In this document: one piece after another, positions 24,283 through 36,549 of the stretch
How positions within the stretch are numbered: the stretch's first letter is position 1
Layout: the number at the start of each line of letters is the position of its first letter
Source of the DNA: Epiperipatus broadwayi
Taxonomy: Eukaryota; Onychophora; Udeonychophora; Euonychophora; Peripatidae
Assembly: GCA_028023455.1 (NCBI GenBank)
Contig: JAQFVV010000012.1
Location: 5,304,499 to 5,368,498, forward strand
Reading direction: 5' to 3'
DNA length: 64,000 nucleotides
The notes under the pieces: model-generated
What the model was told of the DNA's origin: nothing
Database searches by the model: none
Seen by the model: only the letters and a program-made list of their open reading frames with translations
Made by a program: the position numbers and the translations under genes

Positions 24283-24700
24283 TCTATGACTCTTATTTTG
24301 ATTATTTATAGTCTCTGTCTTAAGTCTTATGTGACATTATATTGCTAATACTACTAATATATGGTATGGCTGAAGATATATCAGCCCCATACTTGAGTTG
24401 GATAGCTGGATTTGAAAACATGTAGGTGTCTAATTTTCCATTTAATAGATAACTTTTAGTAAATGCTGGCTTTGGGTTTGTGTTTTTAGACCTCATGTCT
24501 GAAGCTACTTAGCACCCCTCTGAGAAGGGCCAAAGCATGAAACCAGGGTCAGAGGTTAAGGGGGTTCCTGACAGAGATGTTTTAAATGCTTTCTCTGGCT
24601 AAGCATTTATCACCAAGCTTGTTGAGCAACTGGCAATGCTCATTTTTTATACCTCACAAGCTTAAAAGTATTGGGTCATGTGATCTATGACTTATTTTAA
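24283..24700 (+). repeat. Inverted family B unit closing the array
   Basis: One full, circularly permuted unit lies in the opposite orientation. It starts TCTATGACTCTTATTTTG and ends TCTATGACTTATTTTA, the same place in the unit. It is more diverged from the direct units than they are from each other. Starting and ending at one site fits a unit copied from a circular or multimeric RNA, though this is inference. The hammerhead is at 24514-24556. Confidence 0.75.
24514..24556 (+). ncRNA. Hammerhead ribozyme motif, inverted unit
   Basis: ACCCCT / CTGAGAA / GGGCCAAAGCAT / GAAA / CCAGGG / TC / AGAGGT. GAAA is intact here, but G8 is A (CTGAGAA) and stem II is eroded. Stem I pairs 5 of 6. The copy complements the direct units, whose GAAA is lost but whose CTGAGGA is kept. 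Confidence 0.6.
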
Positions 24701-24949
24701 CTAAAACATGATCTCTTAATTTAGAATAAAATAATAAAAAATCTAGGATTACACTTGGATATTCAAAATAGATAAGGGTTTTTGTAGCCATCCTAATCTT
24801 CCTAGAATAAATCCACTTAAACATCTTATAAATATGAATTAGGTTTTGTAAAATTCAATTTGGTACTTTTTTGTTGTACTGGACAAGCCACTAGGTGACA
24901 CTGCAGAACCATCAAGAAGCCTGTAAGTGATAAATTTCTATCCAAAAAA

Positions 24950-25185
24950 TGACTGAAATCACTGAAATTGATGGAAAATTAAAATGTAAGAATCGTTGAA
25001 ATTGATAAAAAATTCAAACACAAAAATCACTGGAATTGATGTTAAATTTAAATGCCTGAGATGAAAAATTTCTATCCAAAAATGCCTGAAACTGATAGAA
25101 AATTAAAATGCAAGAATCGCCGAAATCAATGAAAAATTAAAATGCAAAAGTTGCTGAAATCAATGGAAAATTAAAACACCTGAGG
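24950..25185. repeat. Minisatellite, 34-bp period
   Basis: GAAATTGATGGAAAATT-like phrases start at 24964, 24998, 25032, 25088, 25122 and 25156, so the period is exactly 34 bp except for one 22-bp insertion. The copies have diverged. It does not encode a repeated peptide in an open frame. Confidence 0.75.
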
Positions 25186-26654
25186 CAAGAAATGGTTAGA
25201 ACAAAACCTCACCCACCCCTACAAAATGCCTAGGCAAACAAATTAAAAAATTAAAAAATGAACAAATCCTTCTAAAATATAAATCAAAAAGAAATTGAAT
25301 AAAACGCTATAAAATTCAAATTACATAAACAGAAATTTGTCTAATATATAAACACAATCCCCCCCCCCATGCATGAAGAGTTCAATGAAAAATAAGTAAA
25401 ATGCAAATTATAAATCATGAATGCTATTTTCAAAAGTGTATGAAATAAAAGAAAAAAACTATAATAAAACCTATGAAATTAAATAAAAACATACTAAATC
25501 TCAAAAAAAAATTAATGACGACAAATTAATGGTGGTAATGCAGTACATTTTAAAAAAAATTACTCTGACTTTCAACACTATAATGATGAGGAGTGTAATA
25601 ATTCACATCAAATATAGATAACAATGAGCTCATAGCTATTTAAAAAATAAAAGTAGCTATAAAATACAAAAGCAACAGCATGAAAAATTAAATGAAAAAT
25701 GGTGGGAAATTTAAAAAAAAAAATTCCTCTGAGCGAGTACTTTTCAAAAATAGATTAAATTTTATCTAACTAACATATAATAGTAATTCAAACCTTAATA
25801 GCAGACTAATACATATTAAGTAATTCATGTCTGTATTATCCTATAATTATTGCAGCCTTTACTCTGAATTTTATTACAGAATGTCATTTATTATTACAGA
25901 ATATCATTAATAGCATCATTAGCTTTGCAGTACATAAGGAATAGTTTAAATTAGGTCAATATGTTATTCTATTACTAGTTTATAACAAAATTATTGTAAA
26001 TACTCAAGTTAGGTCACACATATATAAAATCATATCTCAACAAATAATGTAAAAAATGTTTAGAAATAAAATAATCAGAATAGAAAATAGAATTTCAAGT
26101 AATTAAAAATAGATTTGTACCAAAAAATATTACCAATTTCCCTCCAGAGTGACTTCATCATTCAGTATCCTTGGTTCAGGTGGTCATTGAATTTTTCTAT
26201 CCTTGCAAAATCAAATTTGGGCATTCCTAGATCTCTCCATTAGTGACAAAATATAGGGTTTATATATTAAATTTTTCCCGTCTATTGATCGCGTTTTCTT
26301 TCACTTAAAGTTTGTTATTTTTAAAATTAAAAATTAACATTTAACCTATGCACAGTTTTGAAATGTAGATAGAATCTAAAAAAATAGTTGTGTAAACATT
26401 TCGGGTAACATGTTTTTTTGTACTATTTTTACTATAAATAATTTTCCAGAACTTGGGTCATGTGACAGATTGATGGTACCAGTTTTGCTGCAGGTAAATT
26501 AATCTGTACGTTTTTAAAATCAACAAGACATTTTTTTAGATTATCACTGACTAAAAGTAGAAAGAAAATAACAGCATTTTTTTTTTTTTAAAAAACTAAA
26601 ATAATACATTTTTTCATTTTAAATTATAAATCAAATAATTTATATATATGCATT
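25186..26654. other. AT-rich spacer, nothing recognised
   Basis: No gene or repeat boundary was found. A 10-C run lies at about 25359-25368. Confidence 0.5.
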
Positions 26655-26799
26655 TTCTCAAAATATGAAAATAAAGATAGATTATGATGAGTTAGAAGAT
26701 GTTAACAATTACAAATACCTTGGTCGGATTATTAATACAGATAGAAACATAATGGCTAAAATTAATCATAGAATTAAACTTGGTTGGAGTGCTTTTGGA
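26655..26799 (+). pseudogene. RTE-type retrotransposon fragment
   Basis: The plus strand reads SQNMKIKIDYDELEDVNNYK and then LGRIINTDRNIMAKINHRI, ending LGWSAFG. It matches the post-RT part of the RTE element at about 31480-31640 almost residue for residue. About 48 codons are open with no stop, so it is either fairly young or was cut out by a later rearrangement. Confidence 0.8.
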
Positions 26800-28075
26800 A
26801 TATTGGCACCTTACAAAATTCATTAGTCCATTATAAATATAAATTTAAATTGCCATAGAGCCATTTGTGAATCAACCGATTTATTTGTCTATTTTTAGTT
26901 ATATATTTTAGTTGCCTACGTATAATATTTATGCAACATATTTGAGTGCCCAAATATTTAGTGTGTAAGTGTGATTGCCCAAATCTATGGGGCACTTGCA
27001 AGCCCACTATCCATAGTCAGTTATAATATTTTTATTATATTTATAATTACCCAAATGTGTATGCTACTCAGTGAATGCCACTTATTTTAGTTTTACATTT
27101 TAACAATCTTTATTAGTTTTTTTTTACATTTTGGCTCATCCAACAAGGAAATAATTCTGTATATGAGATGATGTTATTCTCTAGCATTGTTCATATATCT
27201 TTTAGAATAATTTCCTTCACAATATTATATATTTTTTATTTTTTTATGTTTCAGTTAACATATAAGAAACTATAGGAAAAACTGATTATGAAAAACATTT
27301 GCATATACATGCATGCCCTTGAGATTATAGTAGTAAATTTTCAAAACCTCTAAAGCAATGTTTTTAAAGGCTTGTTATAACAAACAAAATATGCACCAGC
27401 ATTTATATATATATTCTTCATTAAACATTTTAAAATTTTAAAAGAGAAACATAGTTTAGTATAAAGCATCAAAAAAAAGTAAGACTCTTTATACATTCAT
27501 TGCCAGGTGGTGCATTTATATTCATACTCTCTCCTCTCTCTTTTTATTTTTTTACTAAGATGTTGAACAACTTTTTTTTAATTCATAGAACAAAAAATGG
27601 CTGTTTACCATTTATTAATCACCATAAAAGATCATTAATGACACTTTATTCATTATCCATAGTTATTTTTGGTCTAGAAGGCAAGAATCTGATAACTCAC
27701 CAAATCACCATTTAGGTCATCAGTCTTTTTTTTCCTACTATCTTACCCTAATCAAACTTTTAAATATATCTTTCATAGTTCTTCTAAGTATATAACTAAT
27801 TCACTTTTTTTCTGGTTTATAATTTTCCCAATAATTTTTTTTTTCCGTTTAAAAATATTGTTTTTCCAACTCATGTTTCACAAATGTACAAAGTAAAAGC
27901 CTCTATTTACATTTCCTCTTTTTAAAATGCCCCATTAAAACAAACCTTCAATTAAGCCTTTTAAAATTTTCTGCAATCAATTGGTCATTTATTAAAATAG
28001 TTCTAGCCATAATAATTTCATCATAATATCTTTTATCCTATTACAGTAACAGACAATTTTTTAAATATTTAAAAA
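26800..28075. other. AT-rich spacer, nothing recognised
   Basis: No gene or defined repeat. The small frame at 27500-27715 has no recognisable protein features. Confidence 0.5.
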
Positions 28076-28520
28076 CACTAACTTGTTCTAGAATTCTCAT
28101 TTAAGTGTCACTTAAAAGTTCTAACATAGTCTAGAATTCATACAAAAGTCATGTAAGAGCACTAACCTGTTTAAAAACTCTCAACCAATGGTCATGTTAA
28201 GAGCACTAACCTGCTCTAGGACCTTTTCCAACTGTCACGTAGGAGATTAATCTTCTTAAGGACTCATTCATTTGTCAGTCAAATGCACTAATCTACTCTA
28301 TAACTCCACAAACTTTCACTTAAGAGCACTAATGTGCATTAGTACTCTCATCATACTGTTACCTAAGTGCACTAACTTCTTTTAGGAAGACTCTTACCCA
28401 ACTGTCATGTAAGAGCATTAATCTGCCCACCAGTTGTTATGCTCACTAACTGACTCTAGAACAACATACCTAACTGTCCTTTAAGATTATTAATATGCTC
28501 TAGGATATTCATTCAACTGT
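28076..28520. repeat. Diverged minisatellite, about 43-bp period
   Basis: About ten degenerate copies of a unit with the successive phrases GTCATGTAAGAGCACTAACC and TGCTCTAGGACTCTCA. Unit starts are near 28148, 28191, 28233, 28275, 28315, 28358, 28404 and 28475. The copies differ by many substitutions, so it is old. Confidence 0.75.
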
Positions 28521-29030
28521 CACTTTTTCCTTTTATCTAACTTCTGTATTTGTTATAGGCATGCATATATTGTCTTTTATCCCAAATGTTACTAAAAATG
28601 ACATCAATTCTATGTAGTTTTTTGATAATTTATTAGAAATATATGTAAGTGCTATAATGTCATAAGGAAATATAATGGAGCAAAGATTTTTATCTTTAAT
28701 ATAACTCTCTTCATTAAAAAAGGACTTATTAAAAATGTTTTTAATAAATATAAATACACATAATTATCTATTTTATAAGAAGGGTGGTTAATTTTACAAA
28801 TGTCTTTGACATTTACAATACACATTCTGCTAATAATTTTTATCTTCTTTCTTAAAAAATATTCAATATCATAACCAAATTACTTTATCAAAAGATTATC
28901 TAGCTAATAAATAAATATCAGTTATATTCTTTATTTTAACATATCTCTTAACAATAATCTTTCTTTCTCTATTCTTTTTAAATCCAAACTCCTTTTCAGG
29001 CATAAACATATTTAATTTATTATTGCAAAG
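28521..29030. other. AT-rich spacer
   Basis: No supported feature. Confidence 0.5.
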
Positions 29031-29138
29031 AAATCAAGTCATATATCACATGACCTAATTTAATAAGCTAAAAATCAGTCTGGGGTTAGGGATATTCTGA
29101 AAAGCTAGTTAAGAGCTATTGGAAAGCTCATTAGTTAA
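29031..29138. repeat. Internally deleted family C copy
   Basis: AATCAAGTCATATATCACATGACCTAATTTAATAAGC is the complement of the family C terminus. It is directly joined to AAATCAGTCTGGGGTTAGGG, then ATATTCTGAAAAGCTAG, the plus-strand half of the family C hammerhead and its downstream region. Only the cleavage site and the 3' strand of stem I remain. The ribozyme core is deleted. Confidence 0.65.
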
Positions 29139-30251
29139 GATTAATTTCTTTTATGTATATATATTGAAAATTCTTAACTTATAATATCTTCAGAAATTTT
29201 ACCATCTTTTAAATAGCTCATTTTGATAAAAATAATCAACTAATATCTGCTTGTTATGTGTTTCTGTCATAAATAAATATCATCAACTGCTTGAAAACTA
29301 ACTGATACATAATCACATAGCATTTCAATCTCTATTTAAACATATTCACAACCAGTATAAAAAGGGATTTAATTATGTTACCAATAAATTTCTTCAAACT
29401 TTAATATTAAATTGAATGTTGTAAGAGTGTGTAAATAGGCATTCCATTGATATGTTTGATAGAGTGATACTATTTTTCTAACTACAGTTGAAATTGATTT
29501 AACATTCAGCAGAAACTCTAGATTTTTCCCATAAATCCTCATCACAAGAAAGATCACAAAGTTTATCTGAGCAAATATGAATTAAATAAGCTTTATTCAT
29601 ATATAGTTATATGAAGCTTATTAGTTATGTAAGACTCTCATAATACCATAGCTATTTGTCGGATTACTTATTTCAAACTTTTCACATTTTATTGCATTAT
29701 ACATTTTTAAAAAACAAAAACACCTTTTTTTTTTTTCAAACTCTTCCTACCCCATCATCAATCTCTAAGATTTTAGTTAAATTACACTAATTTCTTATGC
29801 TTTTTTAGAATTTATCTCACAAACTTTGATAATCTTGTTGTCTCTTATAGCACAGATTATTTTTTGTCATCTATATCTACCGATAAATCCAACGTTTACT
29901 GATGGGGGTTTAAGTTTATTGCATTTACTCTACTTCAAAACTGTCATAAGCTTTATAGGAACTAAGTTGTAATGTTAGATTTATATCTGCAGATTAGTTT
30001 CCTGTTATTGGTTCTTGTCAGCAAAAAACTTGAAACTTTTCTCTCTATACGGCCAACAGACATCTTTTAATATTTTTATACTACTAAGTTAACATTTTAA
30101 AATTCATAAATATCTTGAGATTTAAAATTCATAATAACTTGCTTATGTTCTATAAATTTATTAGAATAATGTCGAAAAAACATTATGGATAAGAAATACT
30201 GAAAAAACTTGAAAGGTCGTGCATTAATAGTAGATATTTGAAAAACAACGT
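29139..30251. other. AT-rich spacer, nothing recognised
   Basis: No supported feature. Confidence 0.5.
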
Positions 30252-30330
30252 TGTTTTTTTTTTTAATGTGTCAAAGCGCCGGCCGGCTAGCGAATCCCGG
30301 CACAACCAATCGGCCACCAACGCTCGACCT
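30252..30330 (-). mobile_element. tRNA-derived SINE, copy 2 (internally deleted)
   Basis: On the minus strand GCGTTGGTGGCCGATTGGTT (acceptor and A-box region) is joined to GGGATTCGCTAGCCGGCCGG (B-box region) and GCGC. The tail reads TTTGACACATTAAAAAAA, matching the tail of the 42.3 kb copy (ATGACACATGAG). The anticodon-arm part is missing. It is strikingly CpG-rich for this window, so it may be young. Confidence 0.65.
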
Positions 30331-30984
30331 GCTTTGATGATAATAAAAGTCTATTGTGTATTACATAAATAACATTATCTATTAGTTGCAGGCAGGAAGA
30401 ATTAGAATTTTTATCACGCATTTTGTTACTTATAGTTTGATTTTTCTTTTTGTGATAATTTTATTAACGGGGGTTTGTGTTTTTTTTTCTATTTAATTTT
30501 ATAAAGTGTTTTCATTTTTTGTTTCCCATCTTTATCAAAATGTGATCAAGTAAACTCATTTTTTATTCTTTTCATGTTTATTTAATTTCCTTTTAGTTAG
30601 TTTATTTTTTATTTGTTTAATTTAAATGACTCGTGGTCTTTCAAGATGTAGTTAAAATTTTTTAGCAGCCTATCTTCTTTCTTTAATTCCCAGAGTGATT
30701 TTTTTTAATTCAATCTTTGTTTACTTTTCAGGTTAATGAAAAACCTTATAATAGATTTTTGCAGTGTTTTTTTTTAAATATTAATTATTTTTAAACAAAA
30801 AAACAAACTAATAAACAAAAAAACTTTTTTCGCGGAGGGGAGACTATCACTTTCAAATCTTCATAAAACAAAATATAATTTTTGTTATTGTTCTTATTTT
30901 TACATGTTTTATTTAATTTTAATGTTATTTTTGTTATTGTTATAAGTTTTGGTTAATTACAAAATTTTAAAAATTTCATATCTA
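30331..30984. other. AT-rich spacer
   Basis: No supported feature. Confidence 0.5.
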
Positions 30985-31002
30985 AACATTCATCATCATC
31001 GA

Positions 31003-33033
31003 CCATTATCAATCCACTTCAGTATGCAGTTTTTTCCAAGTTTAATCCATATTCTACCATTTTTAGCTTCTCTTCTCCACATCACCCCTACACACTTTCT
31101 TATTTCATCCATCCATCTCACATGTGGTCTCTTTCTGGGTCTCTTACAATCTCTGAGAATCCAGTTTAAGATTTTAATTGTCATCTATTATCATCTCTTC
31201 TAGAAATATGTCCAGCCCAACTCCACTTCAGTCTTTTAATTTTTTCAATGAGGTCAGAAACACCTGTTTGTTCTCTTATCCATATATTGTGTTTTTGATC
31301 TCTTTTTGATACTCCTAACATGCATTTCTCCATACTTCTTTGAGTGGTCTGAAGTCTCTATATTGCTCTTCTATTAAGTATCCAAGTCTCAGATCCATAA
31401 GTAAGAACTGATAAAACACATTTATTAAAAACCTTTCTTTTCAAACACATAGGCATATTTCCTTTTAGTATCAAGTTATTTCTACAAAAAGCACTCCAAC
31501 CAAGTTTAATTCTATGATTAATTTCATCTATTATGTTTCCATTTGTATTAATATTTTGACCAAGGTATTTGTAGTTGTTAACTTCTTGTAACTCATTATA
31601 ATCAATTTTTATTTTCATATTTTGAGAAATTCCACTGAACATTACTTTAGTCTTTTTAACATTTATCTTTAGTCCTACTTTCATCTGATAACTCCTGCAA
31701 CATTTCTTGCAGCTCTAAAATATTATTTGCAAAAGCAACTACATCATCTGCAAAATCTAAATGACGTTCTCTATTTACTTTCATTCCTTTAGCTTTCCAT
31801 TTTAATCCACAAAATATTTCTTGCAGCACTGCTGTAAAAGGTTTTGGAGATATGGAATCACCCTGTCTTACACCTTTTTCAGTGTTCACTTTCCTAGTTT
31901 CATTATGTAATCTAATTGTTGCTGTTGCATTTTTATAAATATTCTTCAAAATATGACTATATCCTATCTTGATGATCCAATGGTTTATACACTGAAAAAA
32001 TGTTTATAGAATCAAATGCCTTTTCATAATCTATAAATCCAAAACATAATGGCAACTCATATTCATTTGCCCTTTCTATAACTTCTCTCAATACCTGGAT
32101 ATGATCTACTGTACTAAAACCACTTTTAAATCCAGCTTGATCTCTTAGTTGGTGGAAATCCAATGTTCTCTGTAGACGAGTTGTAATTATCTTGGTAAAA
32201 ATTTTGTATATAACTGATAAAAGGCTGATAGATCTGTAATTTCTAATAACTTCTTTATTACCTTTTTTAAATATTAATATTAATACTGCATTCTTCCAAT
32301 CATCTGGTACATCTTTATCATTTAGACATTTGGTATATAATTTTTCTAAAAAAAATTCTATTTCTTCACCTGCTTCTTTTAATATATTAATTATAATTCC
32401 ATCATTACCTGGAGCTTTTTCTTTCTTCATACATTTAATTGCATGTCTCATTTCTTCATTTAAAATTCTGGGCAATTCGGAAGATAAAATAAATATAGGA
32501 GGTGCTTGTTGTTTATTACTATATAATTCTTGATAGAAGACTTCTACTCATATCATGATGTCATCTCTCCTTTTAGTAATAATTCCATCTTTTTTTCTTA
32601 TTGCAGATATAAATTTCCTACCAATACCAAAATGTTGTTTTACACTCTTGAGAGTTTTATTCTCTTCTACAGATTTCCTTGCTAGTTCACAGTTATGCTT
32701 TCTTATATCATGTTCAACTCTTTTCTGCACCATTTTATAAAATTCGAGATATTCAATCTTTTTTAATGCATCATTTTTGTATATTTTTATATGCTTTCTT
32801 TTCTTAATAAATTCTCTAGTCTCAGTAGAAATTTTATTGGTCAATTGCTGCTTCTTTCTACCAGCGATCTTTGTTGCAGTTTTTAAAAGTGTATCACTAA
32901 TTTTATTATTAATTTCATTCAAATCTAAAGCATGTCCAAAATCTACTAATATTTGAAACCAATTTGGAAGTTCTAATTTAAATTCATTAGAATGTTTCTG
33001 AAGGTTAGGAATATCAATTGTAAATATTTTTTT
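31003..33033 (-). pseudogene. RTE reverse transcriptase and C-terminal region
   Basis: Fragments of one protein lie in order on the minus strand: 32922-32548 (charged linker, with GRKKQQLTNK), 32475-31957 (RT start, KEKAPGNDGI; palm motif A FIDYEKAFDS), 31949-31656 (GVRQGDSISP, then the catalytic FADD near 31748), 31684-31358 (VNNYKYLG, then YGSETWILNRR) and 31184-30996 (RPHVRWMDEIRKC, ending IDNG). Breaks occur near 32548, 31950, 31670, 31358 and 31190. Catalytic Asp residues are preserved in the pieces. It cannot make a whole enzyme. Confidence 0.85.
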
Positions 33034-33151
33034 AAACCACTAAACATTACATGATCACCATTTCTTATGCTAGCTCATTACTGTTATTAAAACAGGCAAA
33101 ACTCTGGCTTGCACTGAGAGGCACTACTGTGTGGATAGTTTTGCCTGTTTT
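33034..33151. mobile_element. Family A copy A3, nested in RTE, ribozyme deleted
   Basis: The segment starts AAACCACTAAACATTACATG (family terminal segment), continues to AAACAGGCAAAACTCTGG and ends TAGTTTTGCCTGTTTT. Flanks AAATATTTTTTT (33022-33033) and AAATATTGTTTT (33152-33163) form a 12-bp target duplication with one mismatch. The hammerhead and most of the arms are deleted, leaving only the outer 40-50 bp of each end. It interrupts the RTE protein between endonuclease and linker, so it is younger than the RTE insertion. Confidence 0.75.
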
Positions 33152-33157
33152 AAATAT

Positions 33158-33985
33158 TGTTTTTTTTTTTAATATTTTTTGTCTCACTAGTTTAGCCTTA
33201 ATATGTATCTTACATCTTGCTAATTGATGATCACTTCCTGTGTTAAATTTATTTAGAACATTACAATCTTGAAATATGTATTTTGTGTTAGTCAAAATAT
33301 AAAACAATTCTGCTGTATCTTCATTTGGATGCTTCCATGTCTATTTCCTTTTAAAATTTTATCTCAGAAAAAGAATTCATAATATAAAGTTTTATTTTTC
33401 TGCAAACTTCACAATTCTATGTCCACTCTCATTTCTATTACCATAACCAAAATTACCTACAGCACTCTCAGCTTTCATTTGTTTACCAATTATAGCATTA
33501 ACATCTCCCATAACAACTTTAAAATATTGTTTACTCTGATCAAAAAGCCTTTTGTAAATCCATATAAAAATCTTATACTACTTCTCACTATGAGAACTTG
33601 TTCAGGCATAAACCTGAATTATCGGCATTTAGTATCTGTTATTAAGTTGTATAACTAATCTTGCCACTCTGTTTAATTCACCATCAATCTCCACAATGTT
33701 GTTCTTCCACTTTTTATTTATAATGAGTTCTATTGCACTTGTATTTTCAATATTTGTGCCTTTATAGTAGAGTACATGTCTATTTTTAAAATCAATTGTC
33801 TTTTCACCCTTTTCTTCTAACTTCCCAATGCCCAATAATGTCCCATTTACTATAAGATAGTTCTTCTAATTCTTGCAATCTTCCTTCACTTGAAAGTGAT
33901 CTGCAGTTGTAAGTACCTAAATAAAAGTCATCATCAAATGGCAGCCTGGGTCTACAATCAGAGGTTCTTAACACCCTCCACCTTT
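33158..33985 (-). pseudogene. RTE apurinic-type endonuclease domain
   Basis: The minus-strand start reads DCRPRLPFDDDFYLGTYN, with RSLSSEGRLQ following. Then come DIIG and EVRRKGE (catalytic Glu region), VMGDVNAIIGK near 33490-33515 and GSDHQLARCKI near 33205-33240 (catalytic Asp-His). The order and spacing fit an RTE endonuclease of about 230 residues. Frame changes occur near 33840, 33640, 33380 and 33310. In RTE elements this domain nicks the target DNA to prime reverse transcription. Confidence 0.8.
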
Positions 33986-34030
33986 GCCACCAACCGCTGC
34001 CTTGGTTGGTGACTTTACAGCCTAGTGGGA

Positions 34031-36539
34031 ATAAGGGCTATGATTTAATTTTGTCTGTCATAATAGTATATATCTATTGTAAAATATTTATCATTTACAC
34101 ATACATTCATTCTACCTTGTCTGGCAACTCAGAAGAAAGACCATGGTGTTTTTTGATCTTAAACTCAGAGGTAAAAAGCCAATAAAATCACCACTCTGAC
34201 TAATGCATGTTGGTTAGCAGCCCATCCACATTCATATACTATATGAATAATCACAAAGTAATAACAGCAATTACAAGAATGTATGAAGTAGACATTAGGA
34301 ATTTTCCCTGCTCAGTTCTTTTAAGGCCTCCAAGAGGAATCAAAGGGTCTCTTTTCAGTTAATAGCAAACTCCTTTCTGCAGCCATATCTAAACATTACT
34401 TATTTTAAATTTAAAAAAAAAAAATTATAGATAGTTTGACATAAATTATTAGCATATTGGCCTTTTTATTATAATATTATAAATCACTTTTTATAATCAG
34501 TACTTCAACACTCTTCAGACAAATCATGTTAACTTGAAATATTTTTTATTTTGTTAAGAATAACTATAGAATCTTATGGCATAAGATAGTGAGTAAATCT
34601 TAGAAATTTATTTGAGATCACAAAGTGTCATAGGATTCATCTTTTAGGTAATCAACCATAGCCAATTCAGCTTGTTATCTAGTATTGGTTAGTAAATGAA
34701 CCCATAGCTAAAGAACAATGGTTCAATGTTAATTTCAGTTGTTCAAATGAATGCTGTACTGTAAATAAAAACAAATATGCAAATTTTATGACTTCATACT
34801 CAAAGATGAACTGAATCCATGGTTTTTTATTGACATTAAAATCACTGGGTATCAATATATTGCCATAAATACGTAACTAATATGATTCACTAGAGCCAAT
34901 TATCTTGGAAAAAATTGTTGGCTTACTTAAAAATTTAGCACTGTGATTTTTTTTACATTTTAAGCCAGGTCTTGAGCAAAAAAACTAGATATGACAGCAG
35001 CTACATCATGAGTTTTGCCTTCATCATCTTTGTAAGCTGATACCTAATAGATGCCAGGTAGTAGTTCTTAATAAATTTTTATTCTTGCATCTAATTAGAA
35101 GTGTAGAAGTGGTGAAAGAAAAATATATGCCAGTAAAAGAGCTTGTATAAACTAGGATCATATGATAGAGCCATAGAATATTTTATTCACTATATTATGA
35201 ATTCCATATTTATTCTTTATGAAGCTATACCAATAATACATATGTTTAAAAATACCTGATAATTAAATTTGTCATAATGATTAAAAATTTTAAGAGGTTT
35301 TTATTTTTTAAATTTATCTTATTATTAAGAATTGGTTCTAAATACTAATTTTAATTGCTGAATATTATTTTTCTGTTCTAGCAATTTTAGAAGAAGTTTT
35401 GAATTACTTGCAATTTTTTTAACTTTTTAAAAAATTATTAGCTTTATTCAGGGTTTGAACTTTAATCATGGTCATAAGACCCTAAACAGAAATCATTACA
35501 TCACAGTGCTTCATTTTAACATTTCATAAAAACTGCATAATTACTAATTTGTAAATAATTATTTTCACAGTGTAAAAAAAAATTAAGACAAAAGATCTCA
35601 CTGGAATTGTATCAAAGCAATAGCTATAATAAATAATGCATCAAAATTGGCAGCAAATGATTATAAGCCCCAAAATACATACAGAAAATCTGATCCAGAA
35701 AAGTACTTATTATGGCATCTATTCATAGTAAAAGAAGCATTTCAGTAGAAATTCCAGCTTTGCATTAGTATGATTAAGAACTGAGTATGATTAGATTACA
35801 TCATATTCAAACTTATGATCTGGTTAAATGATGTATGTTACAGGATTATTACTATGCCCAAATGCTCAAGTTATTGCTGTTGTGGTTTTAAATTAAAATA
35901 AAAAGATCACCAGAGCAAAATAATTTAAAATAAACATTGAATATAAATATTTAAATATTATTATCAGAATAAATTATTTACAACTTAATACCTTACTTAC
36001 ACAATAAGTTTCACCTGAAGGTAACTTAAAATATAATATAAACAAAGATGGCCTGTAACAAGACTCTAGATGCCTATATTAATTTTCATCAAAGTTTAGC
36101 TGGGCATTGAGTTTTGTCCAATCCTCTGATTTCTTGTTGTTACTGCTGTCCTGGTACACTGGCTTCTACTCTTGTGGCTAAAATCACCATCATTATCATT
36201 TCTCTAATCAATCCAAGAAATCCTTCAAGTTTTTAATTAAGTTTAAGTAATTACTATTTTTTCCACACTATTTCAAAAAGGTTTATCTATTTTTAGATTA
36301 TTGTCCAAAAGATAATTAGTTTATAGGAAAATACAGCCTTTTTCATAAATGTTACCTTATTTGAATAAATATATATTCTTTTTTTTTATTTGACATATAT
36401 ATTAATAGCCATATACACTGAATTTTATTTTTATTAATTTGGGGCAGATCACTACCCCTCTTCCTATGGACAACTTACTTCAGAGTCACATAAGTAATCA
36501 TCTAAATAGATGATTACTCATCTTTATGGCAGTATTTAT
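34031..36539. other. AT-rich spacer, possible RTE 5' UTR and Gypsy 3' remnants
   Basis: Sequence just above 34030 may still belong to the RTE 5' region. The part 36060-36180 is less AT-rich (CTGCTGTCCTGGTACACTGG) and could be the end of the Gypsy pol, but no motif confirms it. No LTR pair was found by eye. Confidence 0.4.
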
Positions 36540-36549
36540 TTTTGGTTGT

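Larger units (their letters stand above)
30985..34030 (-). mobile_element. RTE-type non-LTR retrotransposon, near full length, broken
   Basis: Read on the minus strand, an apurinic-type endonuclease, a linker, a reverse transcriptase and an RTE C-terminal tail follow in order over about 3 kb. The element ends near 30987 with a GAT-rich tail. Its protein is interrupted by several frameshifts and stops and by a nested 118-bp family A insertion (33034-33151). It is the best-preserved autonomous-type element in the window. The clade is judged from the LGTYN endonuclease start, the FADD motif and the VRWMDEIRK tail. The 5' boundary is approximate. Confidence 0.85.
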
